Assembly: GCA_034440635.1 (NCBI GenBank)
Contig: JAOTON010001525.1
Location: forward strand, 186,001 to 250,000
Direction: 5' to 3'
DNA: 64,000 nt
From: Lepas anatifera
Lineage: Eukaryota > Arthropoda > Thecostraca > Lepadidae
The notes under the pieces are model-generated. The model did not search any database. It was not told the DNA's origin and saw only the letters and a list, made by a program, of their open reading frames with translations. Numbering within the stretch: the first letter of the stretch is position 1; every line of letters starts with the position of its first letter. The translations under genes and the position numbers were made by a program. Shown here piece after piece: positions 29,672-41,600 of the stretch.

Positions 29672-30910
29672 TTGCCACTCACCTACCGTATTTTCAAACG
29701 TGAATTTTACGCTCAGTATCCCAGTGCAAAACCATTTTTGAGACACTGCAGAGTGGGGCGCTGCAACATCCCAAAGATTAGCCAGCATACTAAACGCGTC
29801 TTTCATTTTTTACCGTCACCTCCCACTCTCTCCTTGTTAGTCTTCCATCCAGCAGCCGTCGCAAGTTCCCCTTGCAGTTATATTCCGTGAACTCCATGGC
29901 TCAAAATATATTCACATTTACACTTGCACTGGTAGCAGTGGCATCTCAATAAAGGCGAGGATCTTCCTGCTATTGGTAAGGTCGTACTTTAGTACCTCTC
30001 GCTCTGTTGGAAGTTTTGCTCTGCTGAGGGAGGATGATGGGCAACAAATGAAGAAGGCCTCCACAGATCTTAGCTGACCCGGGGGATAATGTTTTGGGTT
30101 TTCACTCGTTGAAACAGATCTCTCCCGGCGGCTTTTGCTTCTTGTGATCATAGACGAATCAATTTCTAGATGTCCCCAAAAATCGATTACTTGGGTATAT
30201 TAAAGTACGAACAAGATTCGGGCGCGTTAATTCGGCATAAACCTCTCTCAAGATCGTTCCCTGTCACCCGCCTCTCCTTGCTATTGCACTCAGCTCACTT
30301 CGGTAAAAACACCGTCTTGGGTCAACTAGGCTATTTGACGCAAATCAGATACAATTTAACAACGTATTCTTCCTTTGTACTTTAGGTATATTTGGAATGC
30401 TCTATTCTGTCAATATTATTTCGGAAATATACCCACGTAGCTTTCCGGTACGATTTTTGATGAGCTGCGAATATGCAACATTTACCTACTTCAAGCTGAT
30501 TTTCGACCGCAAACTGTGACCTGATTGCGACGAAATTTTGAACGGATGTCCAAAATGAACCAAATAATTAAATCTTCTTTGGATGCCATGAACAATAAAC
30601 TCCACCCGTCGGATCTATGGAACCAATTGGAACAAGTATCACATCGGGAGATTTGTGGTTTCTGGTATTGTTGCATAGGCATAAAACCGCATCCATGACG
30701 GTGACAGACTAGGGTCTGCACATAAGTGACTGTTTTGGGGTTCAAAACATAACACCATGTGGTAGCCATCGGCTCAGTATGATCCTCAGTCCCTCTGATC
30801 ATGCTATGATTTATTAGTCAGTCACATAATTAGATAATTACAGCAATCTTAAAATAAAAATCCAGGTAGAATTCGCACAGCTCCATTCATGTTTTTAATG
30901 CGACTCTAAG
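29672..30910. other. No gene; one PHD-finger-like fragment on the minus strand
   Basis: The minus-strand frame 30802-30491 contains ISRCDTCSNWFHRSDGW. The CxxCxxWFH spacing is that of the C-terminal half of a PHD zinc finger. No full finger or intact frame surrounds it, so it is at most a relic. The rest of the interval is unrecognised. Confidence 0.3.
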
Positions 30911-31091
30911 CATGGGCGCCGAAAGCGGGGGGGACGCGTCTCCCCTGTTGGCCAACCAGGGGGATGCCCCCAAAATTTTTGGGTCAATCGTCATTAATGC
31001 TTTCAGGTACCGAATATGCTCAAAATTCGCCTCCCCGGTCAGCAGCAGCCTGGGTCCGTCTCCCTGCGAAAATTCAGTGGCAGCGTCCCTG
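30911..31091 (+). mobile_element. Small MITE, GGGCGCCGAAAGC family, forward
   Basis: Left end CATGGGCGCCGAAAGCGGGG, right end near CAGCGTCCCTG. The flanks agree at only 5 of 8 bases. Its interior (CCCCCAAAATTTTTGGGTC and GGTACCGAATA..TCAAAATTCGCCTCC) matches the reverse copy at 36717-36914. Confidence 0.6.
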
Positions 31092-31994
31092 CTTCTTAGG
31101 AAATACAAATGTGTGATAACGGAAAAGTGTTGTCCCTATGTCTTACTCCTACCCAATTTCAAAATTGTTTTATTCTATCCATGGTGTGTTTTATAGCACA
31201 AAAATAATGCATGGTTGTTTTGAGTTTTAAAACACCAGTCCCATTAAAAATCCGAATTTTGCTATGGCCTAGCTTCGGCTGTTTCCGACCTAAAAATCAC
31301 CCCCTGAGCAAGGCTCCCTGTACAGGTAAGCACTCCCGTCTGACTTTTTGTCTCCCCCCCCCCTTCTCTCTCTCTCTCTCTCTCTCTCTCCTCGGTAGTT
31401 TAGTCATTCTAAAATTCCCACATCTTTTTCTGGGGAGCGCTTGCAAGCCCAAATCAGCTATTTTCGTCTCATTACCACAATATTATTTTATAAAACAAGT
31501 TGCTATTTCTCTCGGTAATGGAATACAGAAGTTACCGAAATATCATCAATCATGATTGGATAATTGGTCGGGTGAAGTCTGATGCTTTCGAGCTCAGTTT
31601 GGTGATTGTAAAAGCACTGATCATGGTTTTTGAGGGACAGCAAATTGTTAGACTGACTTAAAATGATGGAACATCAGCTGCTAGATTTCACTTCTGGGTA
31701 CGAGGAGGTACGAGGCATCCTTATAGATTGCTGGCAGTTTTTCAAACACAAAAACTCATTGAAACATCATTGTAGCTGACCTCTCGCTTGCTTAGATTAT
31801 CGATCAAATTAGAGAACACCTTGCTGAGATGACTGAACGTAGGGGCGGTAAAAACCGAACCAGTTTTGATGCCCGGGATCATGTAATATTAGTAAGAGTC
31901 AATCCCATTGTTTTTTTTACAATGCCTTCATATTTCCCCATTTAAAATACTAGATTTGAAAACACGGTAGTCAAAGTCCATGTAAACTCTATGG
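31092..31994. other. No gene; short CT tract
   Basis: A C10 run and a (TC)8 tract lie at about 31354-31390. No other recognisable feature. Confidence 0.5.
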
Positions 31995-32409
31995 CTGTGA
32001 CGGATCCAGAAGGGAGGGACAAAAAGGCATTTACCCCCTCCCCCAACGGGAAAGCTTGGAGTATCGAAGTAAACTACGTCTTTCCCCCTCCCCTCCACAC
32101 ACACACACACAGCGATCGACCTTCTTTTTGCCTTGACTCCTCTCGAGTTCATAAGCGAGATTTTTGTTCCTTCAACTCTAAACTTCAAAAAGAACCAGTC
32201 AACTTTAGTGTAAACATTGGGCTATGGATAACAAAAACCAACCATCTTGTGCGTATATTTTTCACCCCGTCACGGTTTTGTTTGCCTTTCGCCTTGGATA
32301 TCCCCAAAAGTTACCGTCAAGTTATATTGCAGCAACATTTTTCACAGCGTGACGTTTTTTGTTGCGACTTTGGCTTGCCCCCAAAACCGACCGGCTAGAT
32401 CCGGCACTG
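31995..32409 (+). mobile_element. hAT MITE, TGACGGATCCAG family
   Basis: Left end CTGTGACGGATCCAG, right end CTAGATCCGGCACTG. Flanks CTCTATGG and CTCAATGA agree at 6 of 8. The internal landmarks AAAAAGGCATT..CCCC, AAAGCT.GG, AGCGATCGACC and AAACCGACCGGCTAGATCC are shared in order with 56566-57042. Confidence 0.7.
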
Positions 32410-33400
32410 CTCAATGAGACGTCCTTGTCCACTCAGCAGGGCCTGAGCAGCTGGATCATGTCCCCAGTCGGCTGCCACGTGACTGGCACGCGCCCGGGGC
32501 GCAGAGGCACCGGTCACGCCGGTAAACAGGTGTCCGTGTGCCAGTGGCGTGGCCAGGGGTGACCAGGCTATAGGCTCTCCTTTTGTTCAATATTTCCTAT
32601 CAGCGTTTCGTGAATGTATTCACTTTGACTTCAAACTGCAGATTCTCTGCTATCAACTACCTTCATGAATTTCTGGCTGTGCCACTGCTCCCGTCCCATT
32701 CACCAAAGCATGAATGAACAGACATACCACAGCGGCCACTCATGCGAATCCGGTACTGCCAGTGCCATCTATTGGGAAAGTTTTATAAAACTTGAAATAA
32801 CTTTTTCGCCGAGCCTTTTTTGGTTTTGATTCTGTATGGAAATTGTATAGAAGAGATAGCCGCAAAACTCTGTTGTTTCCGTTTTTCCGATTTTTACCCT
32901 GAATTTTTGGAAAACGCTTTCAAATTTTAGCTTCTCATATCTTTCTTATAAGGCAAAAATTAAAAAAGTACAACAACAGAGTTGTGGAGACTGTCTCCTA
33001 AAACATAGGCCCACCCACACCATTTCAATGATTATATCTTGTGAAAAGTTATTCAAACTTTAAGTTTGAGAAATTTGAAAAAGAAAGTCAAATTGTACAA
33101 TAACTAGAAATGCATCAGGCTTGAAAAGCAACTGTCGTAAGGATACACTTGTTATCTACTTCTGGTGAAAAAATCACGACGATAGCCACGTTACTTTACG
33201 AGATATTTTACGAAATATGCTCCCATAGGGTTAACATTGATAACGCACCCTTAAACTCAAATAACAAACTCAAATAACAAACAGAGAGACCTCATGCATG
33301 TTTTGTCAGCCCGAGTAGCGCTTGAGGTCAGATGAAGGGGTCATCAGAGGCTGCACTTTTGCCGACTTAGCTTCAATCAAACGGGAGTAATTTTCGTCTT
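32410..33400. other. No recognisable gene or element
   Basis: Nothing supported; A/T-rich spacer. Confidence 0.5.
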
Positions 33401-34270
33401 AACGCCCACACTGGAGGGGGTCAGGCACTAACGCGCACTGGAAAGGGGGAGGCTGGTGGGCCCCATTATATCTTAAAACCAAGAGACTTATAACAACGCC
33501 TATTAAGGGGTGTCTGGGGGCGATAACAATCTACATAATAGCCAACTTTCATCGACCTAGGCCAATGCATTCAATGTCAAACGAAGTCATAAAGGTCAAC
33601 TCTGGTCCGTGCTGGGAACATATCGAGAAATGCAGTAATTAAAATGACCAAACGGAGAAACGAAACGAAAACTGATGCGATTAAAATGACGGCGAAATAA
33701 AAAATTGATACCATTACTAGTGAAATGTTCTTTCCTTTTGCAAATGTAAAATCTTTGGACGTAATCCGTATTTGATCTAACTAGGTCAAACATACAATGA
33801 TTGTTTTCTTACAATTTTGCCTTCTCCAAATTTCATGAAACTTTTGTAACAAAATGTAAGCTCTTTCGCAATGTATTGCAAAATCATTCAACTAAGTTTT
33901 ACAACGTGCTTAATTAGTCCCAGATAGTCTCTCAGAGGTCACAGGTCAAAATTTATAACATGACCCTGAGAAGGAACATAAGGTATCTGGATTTGGGGTT
34001 AAGGAAGCTATTTTAAGCCATTCCTAAAGAAATCAAGTCATTTTCATGAAAATTCACGTTTCCCCGTGCATTTCCAATAGAGGCCCCGTAACTACCTCGG
34101 GATCATCGAGATAAAAAATGTCGTTCCACATCTTATGGTCCTGGGTGGGTTGATTATATGATATGAATAGCAGATGAATAGACTGAATCTGTTTTCACTT
34201 TTACCACTTGAAACCTTTTTTGGAATTGAGGTCAGTTGACCTGACTTGGTGACCTGACCTGAGATGCAAT
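33400..34270. mobile_element. Decayed TGACCT-rich element fragment (family Z-like)
   Basis: It starts with a G/C-rich block (GCACTAACGCGCACTGG..AGGGGG) like a family Z end and continues with AGGTCA/TGACC motifs (33590, 33940-33965, 34230-34260). The other end was not located. Confidence 0.35.
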
Positions 34271-34559
34271 GAAATTTTAATGAATGAAATCAAGCAATTA
34301 AAATTGGAAACGCTCCCATATCGATATGATTTTGCTCCCCGAGTGAGAGGCTGTTCGCATATGCCATCATATGACGTCAGCGACCGAATGAGAGCAGGCC
34401 TGACATTTTCTGAATTCTTCTGTCGGAGATGAAGGGGCCGACTTTTTCTGACTATTGCTGACGGGGGGGGAGGGTCATCACGGGCTGTCGTGAAACTGTT
34501 TTTATTGAGCCAGAACTGTGCAGGCCCACGGCAGGTGAAGAACGGATATTTCAAATTTC

Positions 34560-34830
34560 GTACCCAAACACACCCCAAACAAACATATAGAGTTAAAGTA
34601 TGACAGCAGCTTTAATTTGATATGCTAAGAATATACTAAGACTTGTGCTCGCCAAGTACTTTCATACAATTTTAGACCATAAATTACTGCAGCTGGTGAC
34701 TGCGTTTTTCCCAAACAAAACAAGGAGAGGACAAGGCTATGTAGAGGTGATTGTTGTGGTTTCTTCATAAGCTTTTTAATGATCTTCAAGGTAGCGTCAA
34801 TGCTATTGCCTACTATTCTTTTCAATATAT
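34560..34830. repeat. Dispersed repeat, copy 1
   Basis: GCAGCTGGTGA, TTTTCCCAAACAAAACAAGGAG and GGTGATTGTTGTGG resemble GCAGCTGGTGAT, TTTGTACCCAAAACATGAAGGAGG and TTTGATTGTTGTCC at about 42290-42490. The order is kept but the copies are well diverged. Type unknown. Confidence 0.4.
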
Positions 34831-35219
34831 TTTTATGGTAAAGTGGCTGCTTCTCAATTGTTTTTTCCGGTGTTTCTTTGCGTTAGAAGTATGTGCTGCT
34901 GTTTTAGTCAGAAGCCGATGACGAACAAAGTATTGTAGGTCGCTGTTATTCGTGGATGCTCAAACCGTTTCCCAGCAGTCTGCAAAGTTTATATGTGAAA
35001 AGCGTCAGCGAGATCTTGCTGAGGAAAACCTTTGGAAAATGTTCCGACTTTGGGAAACTTATTTGCCAGTAGGAGCAAGAAGAGCTGGAGATGGAGACGG
35101 ATATTGAAACAATAGCCAAAATTGAAGCTCGAAAAGAGGCTAATTTTATGATGACAAGAGGTAGGTGATTCTGCTGTGACTTTTTCAACACGTGACATTG
35201 GAACAAGCCTGTCAAGACC

Positions 35220-36700
35220 CTGTCACACCTTGGCGATTTAGAAAACGTATGTCCGACGTATGAAAATCGGTCTAAAACGCTGGCGTTCGTTGAACTATCG
35301 CCGATTTTTCAATTTTTGACGTATGCAGAGCGTACACGCAACGAGCCGGACGTATGCGTAACGTATACGCAACGTGTAAGTAACGTACACAGGACGTTTC
35401 AACAACGTATGCATAACTTACAGCAACGAGTGCTTAGCGTGTTGCCGGCGTTCGCAACGTACGCCTAACGATAGTCTAACGTATGCGCGGCGCGCGGCAG
35501 CGTATTGGCGGCGATTGATGAACTCAAAAATCACGTGATTAAGCCTATAAAAGGACTTCCGCTTCTGGATCAAAATTACAACATTCGTAGACCTCAGCAT
35601 CGCCGCCATGCGCAAAGAGAGCGCCAGAGGTCTCTGGCCCTTCCCATAAAAAAGCTTTAGCAGTCAGAGAGAAAGAGCACCAGCAGTCAGAGAAAGAAGA
35701 AGAAATAAGGCAGACAGAAACAGCTTCTACGAGTACCTCACGAACACTTGATTGACGCATGCTTGTTCCCAGAGACAAGGTGACGCAAAGTCAGGGGCCA
35801 GCCTCATGCCTGGCTCCAGTGGATCCCTGAATAAGATGTGCTGTTTTGTTAACTTCGGAACCACTCTGGCTAACAGCTTGTCGAACATCGCAGGGGGTAT
35901 GCGCAAAAGTTGGTGAAGGATGCCGGGTCCTCTGTACGAAGTTCCACCATAAGCTGGCCATACATACCAAACTGGCATCGCCTCCCGACATATGGCCTCA
36001 CCCAACTCCTTCGCCTCTGCTCGTCTTCTCTTTGCCTGGCTCTTTTGACACGCAAATGATGCAGGGCCAAATCTGTGAGGTCATTCTGATGCCGAAGGAC
36101 AGCTCGCACGTTTTCTTTTCTCAGTCTCTCAGGATCCTTTATATCGAGAAGGAGTGCACACGGTGAAATCGATAGAACTGTAATGCTGACAGTGTCGTAA
36201 TAGATGGCTCATTTTATACCGCAATTCCCAAAAATGTTGCAGATGCGTCATCCTACGTCCGCTATACGGTAGGAACATGCTCTTGTAAGTTTCGTGGTCG
36301 TTCGGCACGCGACAAATACCTTTACATACGTGGACTATTCGTCGCACATACGTTCAGTAAGTTATAAGTACGCTGAAAACACGTTACTCACACGTTTTTA
36401 AGACGTTTTGGATACGCAGGACATTATCCCGAGGTATGCGTTCCGTACACGCAACGTGTGTGAACGTATATCAACGATTGTATAACGTACCTGCGACGTA
36501 TGACCCGCGTGTGCAGAACGTAGGAATCATGCACTGACACACGTCGAAAAATTTTGTGCATGCTCAAAACTTTTTTAGGTCCTCGACGTACTCCAGCGTA
36601 TGCCGACGTACTTCAGCGTACTCTTAACGTGTATGAAATGCATTTGACGTATGCCCAGCGTATTCACTAATTTTGATCATGCGTCGGCATACGTTTAGAT
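35220..36700 (-). mobile_element. PIF/Harbinger-type element remnant with subterminal repeats
   Basis: Two blocks (about 35240-35510 and 36280-36670) are crowded with ACGTATGC, AACGTA and GCATACGT motifs in both orientations, flanking a broken transposase. Dense subterminal motifs of this kind are expected binding sites for Harbinger proteins. A TATA-like CCTATAAAAGG lies at 35546. Exact ends were not proved: the left side may begin near CCCTGTCACACCTTGG (35218). Confidence 0.55.
35727..36109 (-). pseudogene. HARBI1-like transposase, N-terminal remnant
   Basis: The minus-strand frame 36109-35870 has RRRSWVRPYVGRR then ELRTEDPASFTNF. A second minus-strand frame continues with LRIPPAMFDKLLARVVPKLTK and FRDPLEPGMRLAPDF. 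This is the usual N-terminal order of Harbinger transposases (WV.P...R, L...D...F.NFLRM....F..LL..V.P...K, R.....G.RLA). A frameshift separates the two parts. After RLAPDF the family sequence stops, so the DDE catalytic domain is missing. The gene is dead and cannot supply transposase. Confidence 0.7.
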
Positions 36701-36716
36701 GGGAAAACTCTCTGAA

Positions 36717-36914
36717 CGGGGGCGCCGCCACGGAATTATCGCAGTGGGGAGGGGGACGGACCCGGGCTGGTGCTGACCGAGGGAGGCGAATTTTGAGTAT
36801 TCGGTACCTGACAGCATTCATGACGATTAACCCAAAAATTTTTGGGGGACGTCCCCCCCGGTTGGCCAACAGAAGGGGACACATTCCCCCGTCCCCCTGC
36901 TTTCGGCGCCCATG
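36717..36914 (-). mobile_element. Small MITE, GGGCGCCGAAAGC family, reverse
   Basis: Right end GCTTTCGGCGCCCATG, left end CGGGGGCGCCGCC. Flanks TCTCTGAA and TGTCTGAA agree at 7 of 8. It is the reverse copy of 30911-31091 and has inserted at the edge of the Harbinger remnant. Confidence 0.7.
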
Positions 36915-37335
36915 TGTCTGAACGTAGAAAGGAAACCATCAGAAACATTGCTGTCCATTTGCACGGGACTTGAACTGCCATTACCATCTATTAACCCTGC
37001 TCCAGTGAGGGTGTGTTTGAACACTTCCTTGGATATTTCCGACAGAGTCAGAAGATCGCAACGCCAAGCGCCGTCGTACTTGGCACACCTTATTTCTGAT
37101 CGATAATGTAACGATTCCCAAAATTTTAAGTTCAAGAGGGATTTGGCAATTGACTACAATTAATGACGAAGACAAATGGGTTCAGCCATTTTCTGACAAC
37201 CTCTGACAACGGGCGGGGTGGGGGGGTGTCCGAACACCCCCAGTTAGGCAGCATATGTAGTGCAGAAGGGGATCCAAACGTCATATGTGACCAGCTTCTA
37301 AATCCAGCTGTGCTTTAGAAGACTGCAATTATTGA
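36915..37335. other. No supported gene
   Basis: A minus-strand frame (37135 down into the MITE) is open, but its lower part is MITE sequence and it has no motif. A G-rich spot CGGGGTGGGGGGGTGTCCGA lies near 37212. Confidence 0.4.
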
Positions 37336-37564
37336 AGCGAGGTTAGAGGTGCTACTAACAGGCGAGGTTAGAGGCGCTACTAACAGGCGAGGTTAGAGGC
37401 GCTAATCTAACAGCGAGGTTAGAGGCGCTACTAACAGGCGAGGTTAGAGGCGCTACTCTAACAGGCGAGGTTAGAGGCGCTACTCTAACAGCGAGGTTAG
37501 AGGCGCTAATCTAACAGCGAGGTTAGAGGCGCTAATCTAACAGCGAGGTTAGAGGCGCTACTAA
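37336..37564. repeat. 25-27-bp minisatellite, nine units
   Basis: Nine nearly identical units of GCGAGGTTAGAGGCGCTA plus a short variable end (CTAACAG, ATCTAACA or CTCTAACAG). High identity indicates recent expansion. Confidence 0.95.
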
Positions 37565-37567
37565 TAC

Positions 37568-37930
37568 CCCCATTCCACACATCCGTTCTAGCTGACGTTC
37601 CTGCACCGACCAGGGTTCGGTGTGAGGACGGGAAAGAACGGGGAAACGATAATGGAACGCCAATGAACGTTATCGAAACTTGTTCGAACGGAAAGAACGT
37701 TTGGGACGGCGAAGTTTTTTGAACATGTTCGAAACTCGAGTGATTCCCGTACCGTTCCAGACGAACGTTGACGCAACCTTAACACATCGGTAATTGAACC
37801 GGTGAAACGTTAACGGAACGTAAGGAGTGGTAACACGACGCTATAGGATCGGGAGTGAGCGGTCGGAAAATATGCCCGTTGTGAAAACGTTTTCACACCG
37901 TTCTCATCCGTTCTCATAACGACTATATAA
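37568..37930 (+). promoter_or_regulatory. Subterminal repeats and TATA region upstream of the MADF gene
   Basis: The motifs GAACGTT, TTCGAACGG, GTTCTCATAACG and CCGTTCT recur in both orientations between 37600 and 37915. The block ends in a TATA-like CTATATAACG at 37924. The arrangement mirrors the Harbinger remnant at 35.2-36.7 kb, with a different core motif. Confidence 0.45.
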
Positions 37931-38168
37931 CGACCTCGGCTGTTCCTCCTTCTCCCTACCGATCCAAACCGTTTCTACTGCGTTCTCGTAACGTTCCGTT
38001 GCCTCTTCAATTGCGTTGTGGTAACGTCTCAAAGGTTCCAATACCGTCTTACGCGTTTCGTTACCGTTGCAGACCGTACAACCCGCGCAGTCGGCATTTT
38101 TCAGAGCTATAGTTGACATCATCCCGCGCAGTTCTAACGACGCTGTGTTTTTGCGAATCCCTCCAAAC

Positions 38169-39561
38169 ATGGGTAGGTCAGCAGGTACCCGAAAAAAGAA
38201 GCAAACACAACCATGCACCCGACCTGAGCCATCGCCGCCTGTCAGCGACCAGGAGGAGGCGCATGGAAGGTCTCCAACGGACTTGGAAGACGTGTCCCAA
38301 CTTTTTGAAATGGTGAAGGGCACAGAGGAAGCCATCCCACCAAACAAGAAGGCACGCAATAGCCCTCAACTCAGGGAAGATGAAGAGGAGCTCATGCTAA
38401 AATTCATGCGGGAAAATACCTTTCTTTACGACAAGAAACGTAAGAGCTACCACGATCGTAACCTGAGAGATCGAACCTGGAACGCTCAGACTCAAAGAAT
38501 GGATCGCCCCAGAGAAACGTTAGAAATCTGGTACGATTCTCTTCGTACCAGATACAAGAAGCTGCTCGAGAATGCTCAGCGATCGGGTTCGGGGTCTCTG
38601 CAGCTCAGTGACCGTGACGAATGGGTGATTCAGCAGCTAGGGTTCTTAAAGCCATTCATCGCGAACTGCGGGCCGTTAGAGCCTCTCGTTTCGATCAGAG
38701 AAAGGAACGGAAAAACGAGCTCCACCATCTCGGACAGTCAAGTCAAGGAACAAGTTACACCAGAAGACACTCAGGGGGTGGAGGGGGGGTGACATCCATG
38801 ACTCCCCGCCGGCCAGCAGCGTGGTCGAAACCGATATCACTAAAGCTGGTCCAGGTCCCTCGAGCTGTGAAAAGAAACCAGACCAAGTTGCAGAAAAGCT
38901 ACAAGTTGAGCAACAACAGTATCAACTGCTTCTGCTGACAAAGGAGTTCGTACAGCGGAACAAAACCGAGGACCCAGTCAGACACAGCTTTAGCAAATGC
39001 GTGGAGCCTGTCATCATGAAGCTTCCGAATGATCTCTATCACCGGGTTTCACGTCAAATCCAGGGAGTACTCGATGAAGCTCTTGACGAGGTTGATCGTC
39101 GGGACGCGCAGCCAACGTTGTCGGCTTCCCAGCAGCATTTTGGCGCACCCACGTATCAGCATCCCCAGTATCAGCTGTACCAACCTCACCATCAGCATCT
39201 CACAGCCCTCCAGCCTCTCCAGTGGCAACCACCTTCCGACCAGTTGCCTATACAGCCGTTGAACAGCACACCTGGATGGAAGCCCCAACAGGCCGACTGC
39301 GTAAGATCACAGGATCCAGGCAGAGACAGCACCGTGCTTCATACAATCCAGTCAGCGCCAGCTCCTGTCGCATCTTCTGCACCAGATGCGTCCACTCCCA
39401 CCCGCGACAAGACACCGAACATGTCGAACTTCTTGCGTCGTTTCAGCGAAGACTGTGAGGAAGAGATGAATGTAGAAGATGAGCAGATAGAGGACAAGCA
39501 GAGTAAGAACACGCTGTATCGTGATTCAGCTGGTGTACGGTATATGGTGTACCAGGTGTAA
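38169..39561 (+). CDS. MADF-domain DNA-binding protein, probably Harbinger-type second ORF; one frameshift
   Basis: Starts at ATGGG with a good context (AAACATGG); an earlier in-frame ATG at 38067 is less likely. The N-terminus is basic (TRKKKQ). Next is a MADF domain: EEELMLKFMRENTFLYDKK, YHDRNLRDRTWNAQ, ETLEIWYDSLRTRYKK, SGSGSLQLSDRDEW and LGFLKPF. The frame ends at 38790-38792 just after a G7 run. Dropping one G joins it in frame to 38793-39561, which has a BESS-like C-terminal segment (KLPNDLYHRVSRQIQGVLDE) and a His/Gln/Pro-rich stretch. MADF/BESS proteins bind DNA, and in Harbinger elements a Myb/MADF-like partner brings transposase to the ends. No introns and the repeat-rich promoter fit a transposon gene. 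It could instead be a domesticated host gene. The extra G may be a real mutation or a sequencing error. Confidence 0.7.
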
Positions 39562-39728
39562 TGTGGGCTGCATTGCATTGGGTGTTGCTGTGTTTTCTTT
39601 GTTCTCGTTGTTATGAGATCTTCATGTTGTAACCAATGTTTTCAAGTAATACCTTAATAGGCTTCAGGCAGTTGATGTCCTCAAGTTGGATTCCGCACAC
39701 GTTTCGGTTACTGAAGTGAATGGTTGAA

Positions 39729-39736
39729 AAATAAAA
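39729..39736 (+). terminator. Candidate polyadenylation signal of the MADF gene
   Basis: AATAAA about 170 bp after the TAA stop at 39559-39561. Confidence 0.4.
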
Positions 39737-39740
39737 TAAT

Positions 39741-41142
39741 CTAAACGTAGCCGTAATTTTTACACCCTTACTGAAATAGACGCTTTCTCACGCGGTGGAA
39801 AGTAAAACTCAAGTGAAACATACGTTCGAAGCGCTACCATACTATTATCGAAAGCCGTATTTGCTGCGAGCGACTGAGCCATCGAATATTATCATTACAT
39901 ATGAAACCACTTGCACAGCCACTACACTCAATTCTTACATACATGCATAACGGAATCAAATGACATGTTACAAAGTTACAACACTATTTGAAACATAAAA
40001 TACAATACTGAAAGTACAATGCAATGCACAGCAGAATTCAAACGTTTTTCCAACGCCCACCAATCACTGGTCAATCCCATTCACTTCTCTTTAATCCCAT
40101 TCCCATTTATTGACCTCTACAATCCCGTTTGACCTTGGAGAGGCCTAGATCAATGAAACTTGGCTAGAATTTAGATAGCCATCGCCCCCCTCCACACACA
40201 CCCCCAAACAGGCGTTTTTCTAACGGTTTTTGAGATCTCATGGGAGGGTACTTTATGACCCCCACATTGCGCGTTGATATCAGACCCCTCTCCACTGCGC
40301 GTGTGTAGCCCCACTCATCACGATGTTGGACACGAGGGTGCTTTGTCTGCCAAGCGTGCGAAGCGCGCATCAAGTAAAAAGACAGGTGGGGTTGGGGGGT
40401 GGGTTAGGGGGCTAAGGATAACACTGGATCTGGTGTCCTGAAAGGATGGAATTGGCGTCCAGAAGACAATAGCAGCTATCTCAATCATCCAGTTTGCCCC
40501 CAAGAATCAGGCCTGGCACCGTACATGTTGGCCGGCTAGGACTGCAGGTGATACATTGCCGATGTAGCGTGAAAACATTTGATGGACGTGGCTCACTGTG
40601 TTTCATCTCATTATCAAGGCGGATACTTATCTGGAACGGCTGATGCAAACTTTCCATGTAGTGTGCCGTATTGGTCTGCTTGAACTACCACTACACCAAA
40701 GTTATTGTCTGCGCTCAGTTTAAAGCATGCTGATTTGCTGGCGTAAAGTTATTGTGTTACCGGTCAAGTTTGTGCTTTGGCTTGTGTTGCTGCATCTGTT
40801 TAGCATCTACAATGGGCCTCTGTTTACCGGCTAGAAACCGTTGACTTCCCTGTACGGCATGGCGTCTTCGGGCTGTTCCTGCTACTGTTGCGCCAGTCTT
40901 CCTTACTCCTGCCTTTCACTCTCGGTCCGTTTGCATTTACAAGTGCACACCATGATCGTCATAAACGTGTATCAATCTCACATACCAGTGATGAAACTAG
41001 GTGACCTACAGGTTCAAGCAAGGTCATAAATGCTATTTCTTACGTTGTCGGGGGAACGGTGGGAAATGTTAAAGATTGGAAATCTTAAAGTCCAGCTCAT
41101 TAAAAATTGTTGGCCTATGACGCAACAAAATGGTATGTTACC
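39741..41142. other. No gene; short Z-type element traces
   Basis: A G/C-rich patch near 40185-40320 (CCCCCACATTGCGCG, CCACTGCGCGTGTGTAG) resembles ends of TTAA family Z. The rest is unrecognised. Confidence 0.4.
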
Positions 41143-41600
41143 TTAAAGGGAATGTGGCATCTTGGTCCAATCCAGGAATGAAGTGTAATTAGGGGTATTT
41201 TTAGCAAATAATCACGAAGTTCTCCATTATTTATCTGAAAAATGTACAATGAGCTCAATATTTTGATTTTTGAAATGTTCCTCTAGGGTGAAAAAATAAA
41301 CCTCTGCCTGTGGGTGACGCCATTATCTAGCAACTACTACCATATTCAATAGGCTTCAAGGGCTTCAACTGGCTGATTACTCACCGTGACGTCAGCACTG
41401 TAGTCACACCAACAGCTAACAACTGTGGCCGTCTTTCTGGGGTAGATTTGGGGTATATTTCAGGTAGGTTTTTTTGCTTTTCTCCACGGAAATTTTGAGT
41501 TTCAAGCAAACGATATATTGAGTACCCGGTTTTCCGGTATGCCTTACAATTTGGTTATCTCAGTTAAAATCACGTTATAAAGGTGCCACATTCCCTTTAA
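41143..41600 (-). mobile_element. TTAA MITE family X (reverse copy)
   Basis: TTAA at 41143-41146 and 41597-41600, with ends AGGGAATGTGGCATCTT and AAGGTGCCACATTCCCT. The next TTAA element starts on its right TTAA. Confidence 0.8.

Noticed and set aside
30911..36914. One 6-kb element bounded by the inverted GGGCGCCGAAAGC sequences
   Set aside because: Each copy is a complete ~180-200-bp MITE and the right one has its own 7 of 8 target duplication, so they are two separate insertions.
36827..37135. Minus-strand 102-codon frame
   Set aside because: Its lower third is the MITE at 36717-36914 and the rest has no motif or splice evidence.
37336..37564. Regular repeat considered as a CRISPR array
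   Set aside because: Units are contiguous with only short variable ends, there are no spacers of constant length, and the DNA is eukaryotic.
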